64,000 nucleotides of DNA from Methanoculleus sp. GTDB taxonomy: Archaea > Halobacteriota > Methanomicrobia > Methanomicrobiales > Methanoculleaceae. Positions 1 through 9,495 of the stretch are shown here, in pieces. A program made the translations under genes and the position numbers. The stretch is taken from assembly GCA_018433835.1 (NCBI GenBank), contig JAHDQM010000020.1:1-64000 (forward strand), written 5' to 3'. The notes under the pieces are model-generated. The model saw only the letters and a program-made list of their open reading frames with translations, was not told the DNA's origin and searched no databases. The number at the start of each line of letters is the position of its first letter. Position 1 is the stretch's first letter.

Positions 1-41
1 AGGGGGGTCTCCCCCCTCCCCACCTGACGGTGGTCGAGCTC

Positions 42-56
42 CGTTCCTTTGGAACG
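42..56. repeat. small palindromic hairpin
   Basis: Six-base stem CGTTCC/GGAACG around a TTT loop, flanked by GAGCTC and GTCGCACTCC. The flanks resemble sequence next to the type B hairpin modules elsewhere in the window. It is noncoding and lies downstream of purM. Confidence 0.5.
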
Positions 57-95
57 TCGCACTCCCCGTCAGCCCCTCCCCCCAGACGCGATATG

Positions 96-136
96 CGACT
101 GGCCGAAGGGCAGGAGCACGAGCACCGCAGGTGCGC
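96..136 (+). repeat. type B hairpin module, copy 1
   Basis: Begins GCGAC, then GGCCGAAGGGC, spacer AGGAGCACGA, then stem GCACC/GGTGC (122-126 and 130-134) around GCA. The same order of parts recurs near 28.5, 31.6, 51.0, 53.1 and 60.8 kb. This copy is intergenic, between the window edge and the 3' end of purM. Confidence 0.75.
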
Positions 137-245
137 AGTCCCCTCGAAATCCGTGCACGGGTGTGCCACAAGTGCTTCATCTGCCACTCAAGAACAACAA
201 AACGTAAAAACAATTTCTCAAGAGGAAGGGATTTGAGAATCCTCT

Positions 246-2690
246 TCACCGGATCTCCACACCCCTCAACCGCACCCCCGGCTCCTCCGTCACCTCGCCG
301 ACCACCCTGGCGTCGGGGACGATCGATTGGATGGCGGCCACGCTTTCGGCCGGGGCGACGAAGGCGTAGCCCATGCCCATGTTGAAGGTGCGGTACATCT
401 CCGCATCGCTGATCCCGCCAGTCTCCTGCAGCCAGGAAAAGATCTCGGGGACCGCGAGGGGATCGGTGAAGGAGAACCCGTACTCCGAGAGCCTCTTGAA
501 GTTCAGGAGGCCGCCGCCGGTGACATGGCACATCCCGTGGACGGTGCATGCCTCCGTCACCCGGAGCACCTCTGAATAGATCCGGGTGGGCGTCAGGAGT
601 TCTTCGCCGAGGGTCTTTCCGTTCGGAAGGAGGGTGTCGTAGGAGGCGCAGTCCTCGACGACCCGGCGGGCGAGCGTCAGGCCGTTGCTGTGGACGCCGC
701 TCGAGGGAACGCCGACGATCCGGTCGCCGGGGACGATCCCCTCGCCGGTGACGACCTTCTCCTTCTTCTGGACCCCGAGGCAGGTCCCCGCGAGGTCGAG
801 GCCGTTCACGAGCCCCTTGAGGGTCGCTGTCTCGCCGCCGACGATGCTCATGTTCGACTGCCGGGCCCCATCGTTCAACCCCTCGCCGATCCGGGCCATT
901 TTCTCGGGCAAGAGCGCGTCGGTCGCTATGTAGTCGACGAACGCCACCGGTTCGAGATTCATCACGTAGAGGTCGTTGACGTTCATCGCGATGCAGTCGA
1001 TCCCGACGGTGCTCCAGTCCTGCAGGGCGTCGGCGACGAGCATCTTGGTGCCGACGCCGTCGACCGCGAGCGCGAGGACGAAAGGCCCGCAGTCGATCAG
1101 CCCGGCAAAGTGCCCGACCTTCCCGAGCATCGGGAACGCGCCGGTCCTCCGGTAGGTGAGGCTGTCGATCAGCGCCCGCACCGCCCGGACCTCGAGGTCG
1201 ATATCGACCCCCGCTTCACGGTAGGTATGTCCTTCAGCACGGCACAACCCTCCGGGTTGTGCCTGGCAGGAAGATGCAAAGGCATCTTCCGTGTCATCAG
1301 AGTTCTCCGAGAGACGGAATTCGTCGTGCAGCACCTGCAGGGCCCGTTTGCCGTCCCCGGCCGTCACGACGAACGAGACGTTCACCTCGCTTGAGCCCTG
1401 CGAGATCATCATCATGTTGATGTTGGCCCGGCCGAGCGCGGAGAAGATCCGGCCTCCCGTTCCGGGGGTGCCGGCCATCCCCGCACCCACGACCGCGAGC
1501 GCAGCGACGTCCCGGTCGTAGGTGACCTCGCGTACGACGCCCTGCTTCACGATCGGGTTGAGGGCGCTGATGGCGGCATCCAGGTGGGATTCGTCGATGA
1601 TAAGGGAGATGTTTGCCTCGCTTGAGCCCTGCGAGATCATCATGACGTTCACCTCCCGCTCAGCGAGCGCGGAGAAGATCGTCTTTGCCACACCGGGGCG
1701 GCCGATCATCTGCGCACCGTTGATATTGACCAGCGCCACCTTCTCGATCAGGGCAATGGCCTTGACCACCCGCTTCTCCTGGTGCTTGTCCCGGAGGACG
1801 AGGGTGCCGGGTACTTCGGGCCTGAAGGAGTTCTTGACCCGGATCGGGATATCCTTCTGCATCGCGGGTTCGATCGACCGCGGGTGGAGGACCTTCGCGC
1901 CGAAGAAGGAGAGCTCCATCACCTCAAGGTAAGAGATGTCGTCGAGCACCCGGGCGTCCTTGATGATCCGGGGGTCGGAGGTCATCACCCCGTCGACATC
2001 GGTCCAAATCCAGACCTCGTCGGAATCGATCCCGGCGCCGACGACGGCGGCCGAGTAGTCGGAGCCGCTCCGGCCGAGGGTGGTGATGACACCCTGCTCG
2101 GTCGCTCCCATGAAGCCCATGATCACCGGGACGGCGTCGACGAGCAGCGGGGCTACCCGGCTCCGGATCCTCTCCTCGCTCGCCGGGAGGGCGCGGGCGT
2201 CCCCGTGATTCGCCGTCGTGACGATCCCGGCCTCGGCACCGTCGAGGACGACCGAAGAGATGCCGCGCTGGCGGAGGGCGGCGCTCACGATCGGGGCGGA
2301 GAGCCGCTCCCCGAAGGAGATGATGTAGTCGCGGGACCGGGGAGTCAGCTCCTTGAGGGTGTATACTGCGGTGAGGATGTTCTGCAGCCGGGTGAGCCGG
2401 TCGTCGATGACCGCCGTCACCTCGCGGGCGTAGTCAGGGGCCGTCTCCTCGAGGAGCCGGGTGTGCCGGGTCCGCATCGCCGCTAGAAGCGTCCCGATCT
2501 CCGGCTGCTCCTTGCTTGCTATGACCTCGTCGGCCACCGCGATGATCTGGTCGGTGACTCCCGAGCATGCCGATACGACCACCGCGACCTCGTCGCCTGC
2601 TCGCCGATGCGATTCCACAATGTCTGCGACCCGTCGGATACAGTCTGCCTCACCGACGGAGGTGCCGCCAAATTTCATTAAAAGCCTCAT
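246..2690 (-). CDS. lysC-purM: aspartate kinase fused to phosphoribosylformylglycinamidine cyclo-ligase (LysC-PurM)
   Basis: Single 814-residue frame. Residues 1 to about 465 are an aspartokinase: N-terminal KFGGTSV, a kinase core, then two ACT repeats that each contain MMISQGSSE, the usual site of feedback control by lysine or threonine. Residues from about 489 are a complete PurM (AIR synthetase, fifth step of purine synthesis) with DGVGTKM and GGETATL. The two enzymes belong to unrelated pathways. About 20 residues between them are encoded by a type A hairpin element (1238-1293). A likely original purM start (ATGAC, 1297-1293 on the minus strand) survives just before the element but is out of frame with PurM. 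The body of both enzymes looks intact. The fusion is probably recent; a separate PurM could only arise by internal initiation, for example at a TTG within the element. Confidence 0.92.
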   Translation of the reverse strand: MRLLMKFGGTSVGEADCIRRVADIVESHRRAGDEVAVVVSACSGVTDQIIAVADEVIASKEQPEIGTLLAAMRTRHTRLLEETAPDYAREVTAVIDDRLTRLQNILTAVYTLKELTPRSRDYIISFGERLSAPIVSAALRQRGISSVVLDGAEAGIVTTANHGDARALPASEERIRSRVAPLLVDAVPVIMGFMGATEQGVITTLGRSGSDYSAAVVGAGIDSDEVWIWTDVDGVMTSDPRIIKDARVLDDISYLEVMELSFFGAKVLHPRSIEPAMQKDIPIRVKNSFRPEVPGTLVLRDKHQEKRVVKAIALIEKVALVNINGAQMIGRPGVAKTIFSALAEREVNVMMISQGSSEANISLIIDESHLDAAISALNPIVKQGVVREVTYDRDVAALAVVGAGMAGTPGTGGRIFSALGRANINMMMISQGSSEVNVSFVVTAGDGKRALQVLHDEFRLSENSDDTEDAFASSCQAQPGGLCRAEGHTYREAGVDIDLEVRAVRALIDSLTYRRTGAFPMLGKVGHFAGLIDCGPFVLALAVDGVGTKMLVADALQDWSTVGIDCIAMNVNDLYVMNLEPVAFVDYIATDALLPEKMARIGEGLNDGARQSNMSIVGGETATLKGLVNGLDLAGTCLGVQKKEKVVTGEGIVPGDRIVGVPSSGVHSNGLTLARRVVEDCASYDTLLPNGKTLGEELLTPTRIYSEVLRVTEACTVHGMCHVTGGGLLNFKRLSEYGFSFTDPLAVPEIFSWLQETGGISDAEMYRTFNMGMGYAFVAPAESVAAIQSIVPDARVVGEVTEEPGVRLRGVEIR
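1238..1293 (-). repeat. type A two-hairpin element, copy 1, inside lysC-purM
   Basis: On the minus strand the element runs from CACGG to CCGTG. Hairpin 1 has stem GGAAGATGC/GCATCTTCC with a 4-base loop (plus-strand 1269-1290). TGCCA follows, then hairpin 2 with stem GGCACAACCC/GGGTTGTGCC and a 3-base loop (1241-1263). Both stems pair perfectly. Copies at 28897 and 31469 keep the frame of the element but change the stem bases on both sides. Confidence 0.85.
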
Positions 2691-2749
2691 TCTGGCTCAC
2701 TTGTCCCTGCAATTACTTTATGGTATTATACAACGCACCGACTAATAAG
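2691..2749. promoter_or_regulatory. divergent promoter region lysC-purM / tfrAB
   Basis: The only space between two divergent genes. It contains AT-rich stretches (ACTTTATGG near 2715 and TATTATACA near 2724) that could serve as TATA boxes; the first lies about 30 bases before the tfrA start, which would give a short leader. Inferred from position and composition only. Confidence 0.4.
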
Positions 2750-4381
2750 ATGCTTGTTGACGAGATTGTGGACGCGCACGTGCTGGTTATCGGAAGCGGC
2801 GGCGCCGGGGTACGGGCTGCCGTCGAGGCCTCCCGGTACGGCGGCGTGGCCCTGGTCTCCAAGACCATCGCCGGCAAAGGCGGGTGCACGACGATGGCGG
2901 AAGGCGGTTACAATGCCGTGCTGCGGGACCAGGACTCGATCGCGGTCCACCGCGAGGATACGCTCTCCGGCGGGGCGTACCTCAACGATCCCGCTCTGGT
3001 AGACGCACTGACCCTTGAAGCGCCGGAGCGGATGGCGGACCTCGTCCGCTGGGGCGCGGTCTTCGACGTCACACAAGACCGGCAGGTCGCGCAGCGGCCG
3101 TTCGGCGGCCAGCGGTTCCCCCGGACCTGCTACGCCGGAGACCGGACGGGCCACGAGATGATCATGACCCTCCTCGACCGCCTCGACGCGACCGATACGC
3201 ACCTCTACCAGGAGGTCTCGGTCGTCGACCTAGTAAAAGACGAGAACGGTGCCGTCGCCGGCGCCGTTGCTCTCGACCGGGACGGGGACGTCGTGCTCTT
3301 CCGGGCCGACGCCACGGTGCTTGCGACCGGCGGGGGGACGCAGGCCTACGATATATCCACGAACTCCGCCGCCGGAACCGGGGACGGGTTCGCAATGGCC
3401 TACCGGGCGGAGGCGGAGCTGATCGACATGGAGATGATCCAGTTCCACCCGACCGGAGCGGTCTACCCCTACGACGCCCGCGGCCGGCTGGTGACTGAGG
3501 CGGTCCGGGGCGAGGGGGGCATCCTATTAAACGCGCGGCGGGAACGGTTCATGGAGCGCTACGACCCCGAGCGGATGGAACTCTCCACCCGGGACGTGGT
3601 GGCCCGGGCGATCGCGACCGAGGTGCTGGAGGGGCGGGGCACGACCCGCGGCGGGGTTTACCTGGACGTGACCCACCTCCCGAGAGAAAGAATCGAGGCC
3701 CGGCTCCCGGTGATGCTCGAGCAGTTCCTCGCGTTCGGCGTGGATATCCGGCGGGAGCCGATGGAGGTGGCGCCCACCGCCCACCACATCATGGGCGGGC
3801 TCCGGATCACCCCTGAGTGCCGGACGACCATCCCCGGCCTCTTCGCCTGCGGGGAGGTGACCGGCGGGGTGCACGGCGCCAACCGCCTCGGCGGGAACGC
3901 CCTTGCCGATACGCAGGTCTTCGGGAAGCGCGCCGGGGAGTTCGCCGGAAAGGCGCCGGAACGGAGCGGCCGGATCGATGCCGCCCGGGTCGATGAGGTA
4001 ACCCGGATGCTCGACGCCTTCTTCGAGGGGGCGATAAACCCCGCAGATGTCAGGAAGGACCTGAAACTCACGATGTGGAACCAGGCCGGGATCTTCCGGA
4101 ACGCCCCCGACCTCCGGACGGCGCTCGGGCACGTCCGGCGACTGGCGGACAAGCGGCTCTGCGCCGCCTCGACCGCGAACCTTCTCGAGTGCTGCACGAT
4201 CCGGAACATGTGCACCACGGCGTCCCTGATCGTGCGGTGCGCCCTGCTCCGGCCCGAGAACCGGGGGGCTCACGTCCGGCTGGACGCGGAGATCGCGACG
4301 GACCCGGCGACTTCGCCATTCGGCCACACCTACGTCTCGCTCTCCCGCGAGGGGATCGAGCGGCGGGAGGTGCCGGCATGA
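2750..4381 (+). CDS. tfrA: thiol:fumarate reductase flavoprotein subunit TfrA
   Basis: 543 residues, of the succinate dehydrogenase/fumarate reductase flavoprotein family. The N-terminus has a dinucleotide-binding GSGGAG; GGCTTMAEGG and the HPTGAVYPYD region match the FAD and fumarate-binding parts of the family, and HHIMGGL lies near the capping-domain end. In methanogens TfrAB reduces fumarate with coenzyme M and coenzyme B, giving succinate for biosynthesis and the heterodisulfide. The start at 2750 is chosen because an upstream extension to 2567 would run into the divergent lysC gene. The stop overlaps the tfrB start (ATGA). Confidence 0.93.
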   Translation: MLVDEIVDAHVLVIGSGGAGVRAAVEASRYGGVALVSKTIAGKGGCTTMAEGGYNAVLRDQDSIAVHREDTLSGGAYLNDPALVDALTLEAPERMADLVRWGAVFDVTQDRQVAQRPFGGQRFPRTCYAGDRTGHEMIMTLLDRLDATDTHLYQEVSVVDLVKDENGAVAGAVALDRDGDVVLFRADATVLATGGGTQAYDISTNSAAGTGDGFAMAYRAEAELIDMEMIQFHPTGAVYPYDARGRLVTEAVRGEGGILLNARRERFMERYDPERMELSTRDVVARAIATEVLEGRGTTRGGVYLDVTHLPRERIEARLPVMLEQFLAFGVDIRREPMEVAPTAHHIMGGLRITPECRTTIPGLFACGEVTGGVHGANRLGGNALADTQVFGKRAGEFAGKAPERSGRIDAARVDEVTRMLDAFFEGAINPADVRKDLKLTMWNQAGIFRNAPDLRTALGHVRRLADKRLCAASTANLLECCTIRNMCTTASLIVRCALLRPENRGAHVRLDAEIATDPATSPFGHTYVSLSREGIERREVPA

Positions 4382-5841
4382 AGGAGATCACAATCCTGGT
4401 CTCGCGCTATGACCCGGCCGTGGACGCGGAGCCGCACTTCGAGGAGTACACGGTCCGGGTCAACGAGGGCGCCCGGGTGCTCCACGCTCTCCACGCGGTC
4501 CACGACGAGCACGACCCGACGCTCGCCTACCGCTACTGCTGCGGGTCGGGCCAGTGCGGAAGCTGCGCCGTCAGGGTGGACGGGAAGCCCGTTCTCGCCT
4601 GCATGGAGGAGGCCCGCGACGGGATGACGGTCGAGCCGCTTGACCTTCCGGTCTTAAAGGACCTGACGGTGGATATGAGCCCGGTCATCGCGAAGATCGC
4701 CCGGATATGCCCGGCTCCGGACGCGGGGCTCCCCTCAAGGGAGGAGATCGAGGCGATCAAGCCGCTCCGGGACTGCATCGAGTGCCTCTGCTGCGTATCG
4801 GCCTGCCCGGCGCTCCAGGTGACGGAGTTCGCGGGGCCGACTGTGCTGCGGCAGGAGATGCGTCTCGCCCTCGACCCCCGCGACTCGGGGGACCGGATAG
4901 GCGACGCCATCGAGAAGGGGCTCTTCTACTGCACGACCTGCAAGCGGTGCACGGAAGTCTGCCCGAAGGAGATCGACGTCCCGGGCAAGGCGATCGAGAA
5001 ACTCAGGGAGATTGCGAACCGGCGCGGGCTGACCCTTCCCCGCCACCAGGAGGTGGCGCGGCTGGTGCAGGAGACGGGACGGAGCGTCGAGCGGACGGAA
5101 GCCACGTTCCTCGAGCAGGTACCCGAGGTGATCGAGCCCGACGGTCCCGTCCGCGGGGAGGTGGGGTTCTTCGTCGGGTGCATGTTCAACGGCCGGGTGC
5201 CGCAGACGGCGCTCGACGCGATGGAGGTCATGAAGCGCAACGGGATCCGGGTGATCGTCCCCCACGACCAGGTCTGCTGCGGTTCGCCGCTGATCAGGAC
5301 GGGGCAGACGTCGAACGTCGGCGACCTGAAGCGCAAAAACATCGAGGCTTTCGCCAGCCGCGGGATCAAGACCGTGATGACGATCTGCGCCGGGTGCGGG
5401 GCGACGCTGAAGAACGATTACGAGACGCCGTTTACGGTGAAAGACGTCACCGAGGTCCTCACCGAGTACGGGATCGAGCTCCCGGCGAAACTCGACGTCA
5501 GGGCGACCTACCACGACCCCTGCCACCTCCTCCGCGGCCAGGGGATCAGCGAGCAGCCGCGCACGATTCTCCGCGAGGCCGTCCGGGAGTTCGTGGAGAT
5601 GCCCTCACAGTGCTGCGGCGCCGGCGGCGGCGTCCGGTCGGGGGTGCCGGAGGAGGCCAAAGCCCTCGGGGCGAAACGCGACGAGTGCGTGAAGGCGACC
5701 GGTGCTGACGTGGTGGTGACGGTCTGCCCGTTCTGCGAGTTCCATATTGCGGATTGTACGGACGTTCCCGTGAAGAACCTGACGACGATCCTCCTCGAGG
5801 GTTACAAAAAGAAGGACGCGGAGCGGGAAGGCTCTGCGTGA
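4378..5841 (+). CDS. tfrB: thiol:fumarate reductase iron-sulfur subunit TfrB
   Basis: 487 residues. The N-terminal 2Fe-2S ferredoxin-like part has CCGSGQCGSC and a later CMEE cysteine. The middle carries two 4Fe-4S motifs (CIECLCCVSACP, CTTCKRCTEVCP). The C-terminal half has two CCG-type domains (VCCGSP, CAGCGA; HDPCH, QCCGAGGG), as in HdrB, which bind the cluster that handles the CoM/CoB disulfide. Start ATG overlaps the tfrA stop, so the pair is translationally coupled. The only close paralogue expected in the genome is heterodisulfide reductase; the succinate-dehydrogenase-like N-terminus together with CCG domains identifies TfrB. Confidence 0.93.
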   Translation: MKEITILVSRYDPAVDAEPHFEEYTVRVNEGARVLHALHAVHDEHDPTLAYRYCCGSGQCGSCAVRVDGKPVLACMEEARDGMTVEPLDLPVLKDLTVDMSPVIAKIARICPAPDAGLPSREEIEAIKPLRDCIECLCCVSACPALQVTEFAGPTVLRQEMRLALDPRDSGDRIGDAIEKGLFYCTTCKRCTEVCPKEIDVPGKAIEKLREIANRRGLTLPRHQEVARLVQETGRSVERTEATFLEQVPEVIEPDGPVRGEVGFFVGCMFNGRVPQTALDAMEVMKRNGIRVIVPHDQVCCGSPLIRTGQTSNVGDLKRKNIEAFASRGIKTVMTICAGCGATLKNDYETPFTVKDVTEVLTEYGIELPAKLDVRATYHDPCHLLRGQGISEQPRTILREAVREFVEMPSQCCGAGGGVRSGVPEEAKALGAKRDECVKATGADVVVTVCPFCEFHIADCTDVPVKNLTTILLEGYKKKDAEREGSA

Positions 5842-5850
5842 GTCTCCCGA

Positions 5851-5870
5851 TCATCTCCTTTTTTGTATAG
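5851..5870 (+). terminator. possible T-tract terminator after tfrB
   Basis: A run of six T (5859-5864) follows 18 bases after the tfrB stop, typical of archaeal U-rich termination. No strong hairpin precedes it. Confidence 0.45.
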
Positions 5871-6113
5871 TCCGGGGTTGCCCCCGGCGGATTCGCACAG
5901 GCAATCTCGTTTCCAGCGGGCGCCTATCGCGGGCTTGTGGATGCGCCGACCTCTCCTGCCTCCGGAACCGGCGCTAGTTTTATGCAGCCCCCATTCAACC
6001 CTGGTATCAGGTACAGTCCCCGGACGAGCTCCTGCAAGACGACTGATGCACCGGGAAACCAGAGCACGTGCAATTAATATAGTGCCCGGTAAGACTCTAC
6101 CAGAGGAAGGGAA

Positions 6114-6716
6114 ATGCAGATCGCGAGTGCTCCCGACGGCACCATCCACATTGACGGAAAGGTTGTGACCGCACTCGATCGTTTTGTAGCCTCGGTGACG
6201 GGCATCGTCGAGCGGTATACGCGCTACGTGATCGTCAGCGGGTACGTTGCAATCCTCTTTGGAAGGGCCAGGGGTACGGAAGATATCGATCTCCTAGTCG
6301 ACTACATGGACCGCGATACGTTCCGGTCATTTTCCGAGGACCTTCTGGCACGAGGATTCTATTTCCTGAACTCCGACGACATCGGGGAGATCTACTCGAT
6401 GCTCTGCGACAGGCTTGCCGTGCGGATTGCCGGGGCCGGGAGGATCATCCCGAACGTCGAGATGAAGTTCAAGAAAGACGACTTCGATCGTTATGCGATG
6501 TCCAGGGCGAAGGCGGTAGAATTCGACGACATCCGGTTCTTCGTATCGCCCATCGAACTGCAGATTCCCTACAAACTCTATCTTGGGAGCGACAAGGATA
6601 TCGAGGATGCAGTCTATCTCTGGGTGTTGTTCGGGGAAATGCTGGACGGCAATCTCCTGCGATCATTCATGGAGCGCCTGCAGGTCCGGGGGGAGCAGTA
6701 TGGAATTGAGGTTTGA
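6114..6716 (+). CDS. nucleotidyltransferase-fold protein, possible antitoxin/toxin component
   Basis: 200 residues. GYVAILFGRARGTEDIDLLVD near residues 43-63 matches the nucleotidyltransferase core seen in AbiEii- or MNT-like proteins, with the paired acidic residues D-I-D. The rest has no clear domain. The downstream small gene starts 17 bases before this stop, so the two form a coupled pair, an arrangement typical of toxin-antitoxin modules. Its role as toxin or antitoxin is inferred from context only. Confidence 0.65.
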   Translation: MQIASAPDGTIHIDGKVVTALDRFVASVTGIVERYTRYVIVSGYVAILFGRARGTEDIDLLVDYMDRDTFRSFSEDLLARGFYFLNSDDIGEIYSMLCDRLAVRIAGAGRIIPNVEMKFKKDDFDRYAMSRAKAVEFDDIRFFVSPIELQIPYKLYLGSDKDIEDAVYLWVLFGEMLDGNLLRSFMERLQVRGEQYGIEV

Positions 6717-6930
6717 TCGCGAGAAGAACCGGCAGGAGCGGCTGGCCTTTGTCCGGAGACATGCTCTCTGGGTCAGGGAGGTTCCAAACGAGGTGTGGAG
6801 CCGCGAGCAGGCCGACCTGATCGACGCGTTCTTTGAGAATGCCCGGAACTTCGCTCTTTCCCGGTCCGAGTACCTCCGGATGCACCGGGTTGCCCGGCAC
6901 AGCCGCGAATCGATGCACGGTGACGGGTAA
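6700..6930 (+). CDS. small hypothetical protein coupled to nucleotidyltransferase
   Basis: 76 residues, charged and probably helical, beginning MELRFDREKNRQERLAF. ATG at 6700 overlaps the end of the nucleotidyltransferase gene. No family recognised. Its size and coupling suggest the partner of the upstream protein. Confidence 0.55.
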   Translation: MELRFDREKNRQERLAFVRRHALWVREVPNEVWSREQADLIDAFFENARNFALSRSEYLRMHRVARHSRESMHGDG

Positions 6931-6950
6931 CTCAGGCAGGGCGGACGGGG

Positions 6951-7030
6951 CCGTTTCCAACCATTGGTTCAAATATATTCCACGTGGAACGAAATGTGTC
7001 CATGCAGATCGTTTCACTTCTAACCGGGGG
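6951..7030. repeat. dispersed 80-bp repeat, copy 1
   Basis: Aligns without gaps to 11731-11810; by hand count 61 of 80 bases match. It contains the perfect 12-base palindrome TTCCACGTGGAA (6979-6990) next to an AT-rich AAATATAT. It lies in the gap between the small gene above and the 3' end of ablB. Function unknown; it could be a regulatory site or the relic of a small mobile element. Confidence 0.6.
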
Positions 7031-7081
7031 GACCTGCACCTCCGAAAACCTGCCAGGGATTCGGACATTTCGCGTGACGCA

Positions 7082-7099
7082 CCATCTCTTCTGAGATGG
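7082..7099. repeat. short perfect hairpin
   Basis: Stem CCATCTC/GAGATGG around TTCT, in the gap downstream of ablB. It could act in transcription end or be a lone module of the hairpin family. Confidence 0.4.
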
Positions 7100-7218
7100 C
7101 CCGAGCCGACGTAAACCGATGCTCCCTTTTGCTGTTTGCTTCCCGTATTGTGCCAGCAGGTGGACGTGCGCCCTGAAGGCGGCACGACACCCATCCTTAC
7201 ACGGCGGAGGCTTCTCCG

Positions 7219-8058
7219 TCACCTCTCCAGCGCCCGGTACCAGACGTTCATGCTCTCGAACCCGCCGCAGATGTTGGTGTTGTTGACGAGGGTCCCGGCC
7301 CAGTTATACCCGGCGCGGGCAAACGTGATGTTAATCGAATACGAGAGAGCCCGGGCGATGGTGAAGGCGGTCTTCATCCCGGCCGCCCGCATCTCCTCCT
7401 CCATCCGGGAGAGGAGGAAGCCAGAGAGGTTCCGGCCCCGGAAGTCCGGGTGCACGGCGAAATCGGTCATCTCGACGTTCTCGTCCGGCCTGTAGATCTC
7501 CGCCGAGGAGGCCGCCGCAAGCCGGCCGTCTCCGGCGCGGACGACGAAGTAGCGGTAGTCCCCGGCCATCGCCCCCCGCAGGTAGCCGGCATCGTCGATG
7601 GGAAACGGGTAGGTCGCAAAGACCTCGCCGTAGAGCGCGGCAAGGTCACCGGCGTCGTCTTCTGCCGCAGGCGCACACGTCCAGCCCGGCGGCAGGACGG
7701 CAGGACGGCGCTCTTCGGCGTTGGCCCGGACGGCCGCGAGGACCGCGGCGGTATCGGCCGACTCCTGCCGCCGTTCCGGGTCGAGGAACTTTGATGCGAA
7801 ACAGCCGTCCTCCCTGCCCCGGAAGAACCCGGGAACCCGCGCCTCGACGACGTAACCCCGGGCGAAGAAGAGGGGGAGAGCGGAGGCGGGCACTTTCGCA
7901 AAGATCTTCGTGTAGCCCTCGGCCTGGGCGAGCGCATCGAGGTCGTCCAGGATGCCGGGGAGGTCGCGGGGGGAGAGGTGCATCACGTAGATGCGGTCGC
8001 TCAGTCGGCCGTGCTGGACGACGGTGTCCCCGATGGCCGCGACGGTATCAGTTGTCAT
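7219..8058 (-). CDS. ablB: beta-lysine N6-acetyltransferase AblB
   Basis: 279 residues. The C-terminal half is a GNAT acetyltransferase; the acetyl-CoA loop region reads [15 protein letters not shown]. The N-terminal part matches AblB. It acetylates (3S)-beta-lysine on the epsilon amino group to make N-epsilon-acetyl-beta-lysine, a compatible solute of methanogens under salt stress. ATG at 8058 lies inside the end of ablA (11-base overlap), so the two are translated together. Confidence 0.92.
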   Translation of the reverse strand: MTTDTVAAIGDTVVQHGRLSDRIYVMHLSPRDLPGILDDLDALAQAEGYTKIFAKVPASALPLFFARGYVVEARVPGFFRGREDGCFASKFLDPERRQESADTAAVLAAVRANAEERRPAVLPPGWTCAPAAEDDAGDLAALYGEVFATYPFPIDDAGYLRGAMAGDYRYFVVRAGDGRLAAASSAEIYRPDENVEMTDFAVHPDFRGRNLSGFLLSRMEEEMRAAGMKTAFTIARALSYSINITFARAGYNWAGTLVNNTNICGGFESMNVWYRALER

Positions 8059-9361
8059 GTCTCCGTTCGAACCGCTCGGTGTTCTCCGGGACGAGCGCCG
8101 TCGTCGGGTCCTCGTCGGAGAGGAGTTTTACGATCCCGACCGCCCTGGACTCGTCGGCGCCGTCGAGCTTGAGGTACAGCCCGCAGGTCGCGCACTTGCG
8201 GTCGCACCAGACCGGTTCGTAGGAGTCGGGCTCCCGGTAGGTGGTGATCACCCCCTCGAAGTTCCGCAACACCACCCGGTTCGTGGACCAGGATATGAGG
8301 TACTGGGGCATCACCGGGATCTTCCCCCCGCCCCCCGGGGCGTCGATGACGTAGGTCGGGACCGCAAAACCGCTGGTATGCCCGATGAGATTCTCGATGA
8401 TCTCGATCCCCTTGGAGACCGGGGTGCGGAAATGGGCAAGCCCCTCGGAGAGGTCGCACTGGTAGAGATAGTAGGGGCGGACCCGGTTCCTGACGAGTTT
8501 CTGCACCAGGGTCTTCATTATCCGGGGACAGTCGTTCACCCCCGCAAGCAGGACGGTCTGGTTGCCGAGGGGTATGCCGGCATCGGCAAGCCTTGCGAGC
8601 GCCTTCTGCGACGATGCGGTGATCTCCGCCGGGTGGTTGAAGTGGGTGTTCACCCAGAGAGGATGGTGGCGCGAGAGCATCGCGACGAGGTCCTCCGTGA
8701 CCCGGTAGGGGAGGACGACCGGAACCCGGGTGCCGATCCTGACCACCTCGACGTGCTCGATGTCGTCGAGTTCGGTCAGGATCCAGTCGAGCCGGTCGTC
8801 GGGGAGCATGAACGGGTCGCCCCCCGAGAGGAGGACGTCCCGGATCGCGGGGGTCTCCCGGATGTAGTCGAGGCTCTCGAGGATCTCGGCCTCCGAAGGG
8901 ATGGAATCGACATCCCCGACCTTCCGCTTCCTGGTGCAGTGCCGGCAGTACATGGCGCAGACGTTGCTGACCAGAAAAAGCACCCGGTCGGGGTAGCGGT
9001 GGGTGATGCAGGGGGCGGGGTGGTCGGCGTCCTCGGCAAGCGGGTCCTCCATATCGTCGGGCTCGACCTGCAGCTCCGCCGGCGACGGGAAGCACTGCAT
9101 GAAGATCGGGTCGTTCCAGATGTCTTTCGCATCGATGAGCGAGAGGTAATACGGCGTTATCCGCAGGGGGAACCTGCTTACGGTCTCCTCCAGCGCCTTC
9201 CGTTCATCCTCCCCGAATGATACGCCGAGCAGCCTCTCAAAAGTGGAGATATCGGTGATCGCGTGCCGCACCTGCCACTTCCAGTCGCGCCAAACTTCGG
9301 CGGCGGTGCCTGCATCGATCCTCCTTGCTATCTTCTGTTGATTGCTTGATAAAAGGGTCAT
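8048..9361 (-). CDS. ablA: lysine 2,3-aminomutase AblA
   Basis: 437 residues, radical SAM and PLP dependent. The cluster motif [12 protein letters not shown] binds 4Fe-4[14 protein letters not shown] follows, and CDRKCATCG near the C-terminus matches the family zinc site. It converts L-lysine to beta-lysine, the precursor used by AblB. Start at 9361 is set by the SD-like GGAGGAGC 6 bases upstream; the longer frame upstream is a shadow of the neighbouring glycosyltransferase. Transcription probably begins at the TATA box near 9400 and may respond to osmotic conditions, as known for abl operons. Confidence 0.95.
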   Translation of the reverse strand: MTLLSSNQQKIARRIDAGTAAEVWRDWKWQVRHAITDISTFERLLGVSFGEDERKALEETVSRFPLRITPYYLSLIDAKDIWNDPIFMQCFPSPAELQVEPDDMEDPLAEDADHPAPCITHRYPDRVLFLVSNVCAMYCRHCTRKRKVGDVDSIPSEAEILESLDYIRETPAIRDVLLSGGDPFMLPDDRLDWILTELDDIEHVEVVRIGTRVPVVLPYRVTEDLVAMLSRHHPLWVNTHFNHPAEITASSQKALARLADAGIPLGNQTVLLAGVNDCPRIMKTLVQKLVRNRVRPYYLYQCDLSEGLAHFRTPVSKGIEIIENLIGHTSGFAVPTYVIDAPGGGGKIPVMPQYLISWSTNRVVLRNFEGVITTYREPDSYEPVWCDRKCATCGLYLKLDGADESRAVGIVKLLSDEDPTTALVPENTERFERRHDN

Positions 9362-9396
9362 TTGAAGCTCCTCCGGTTCACAACTGTACCGCCAAC

Positions 9397-9406
9397 CATA
9401 TATAAC
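9397..9406 (-). promoter_or_regulatory. TATA box of ablAB
   Basis: Minus-strand GTTATATATG, about 36-45 bases before the ablA ATG, with room for a short leader carrying the SD sequence. Confidence 0.6.
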
Positions 9407-9495
9407 AGGATCGATCTCCCCTAAAATATCCCGGAAATCAAAACAGAGCCCTAAAAATCGGGATCGTGGGGCGGAGCGCCGTGCCCCGGAGAACG

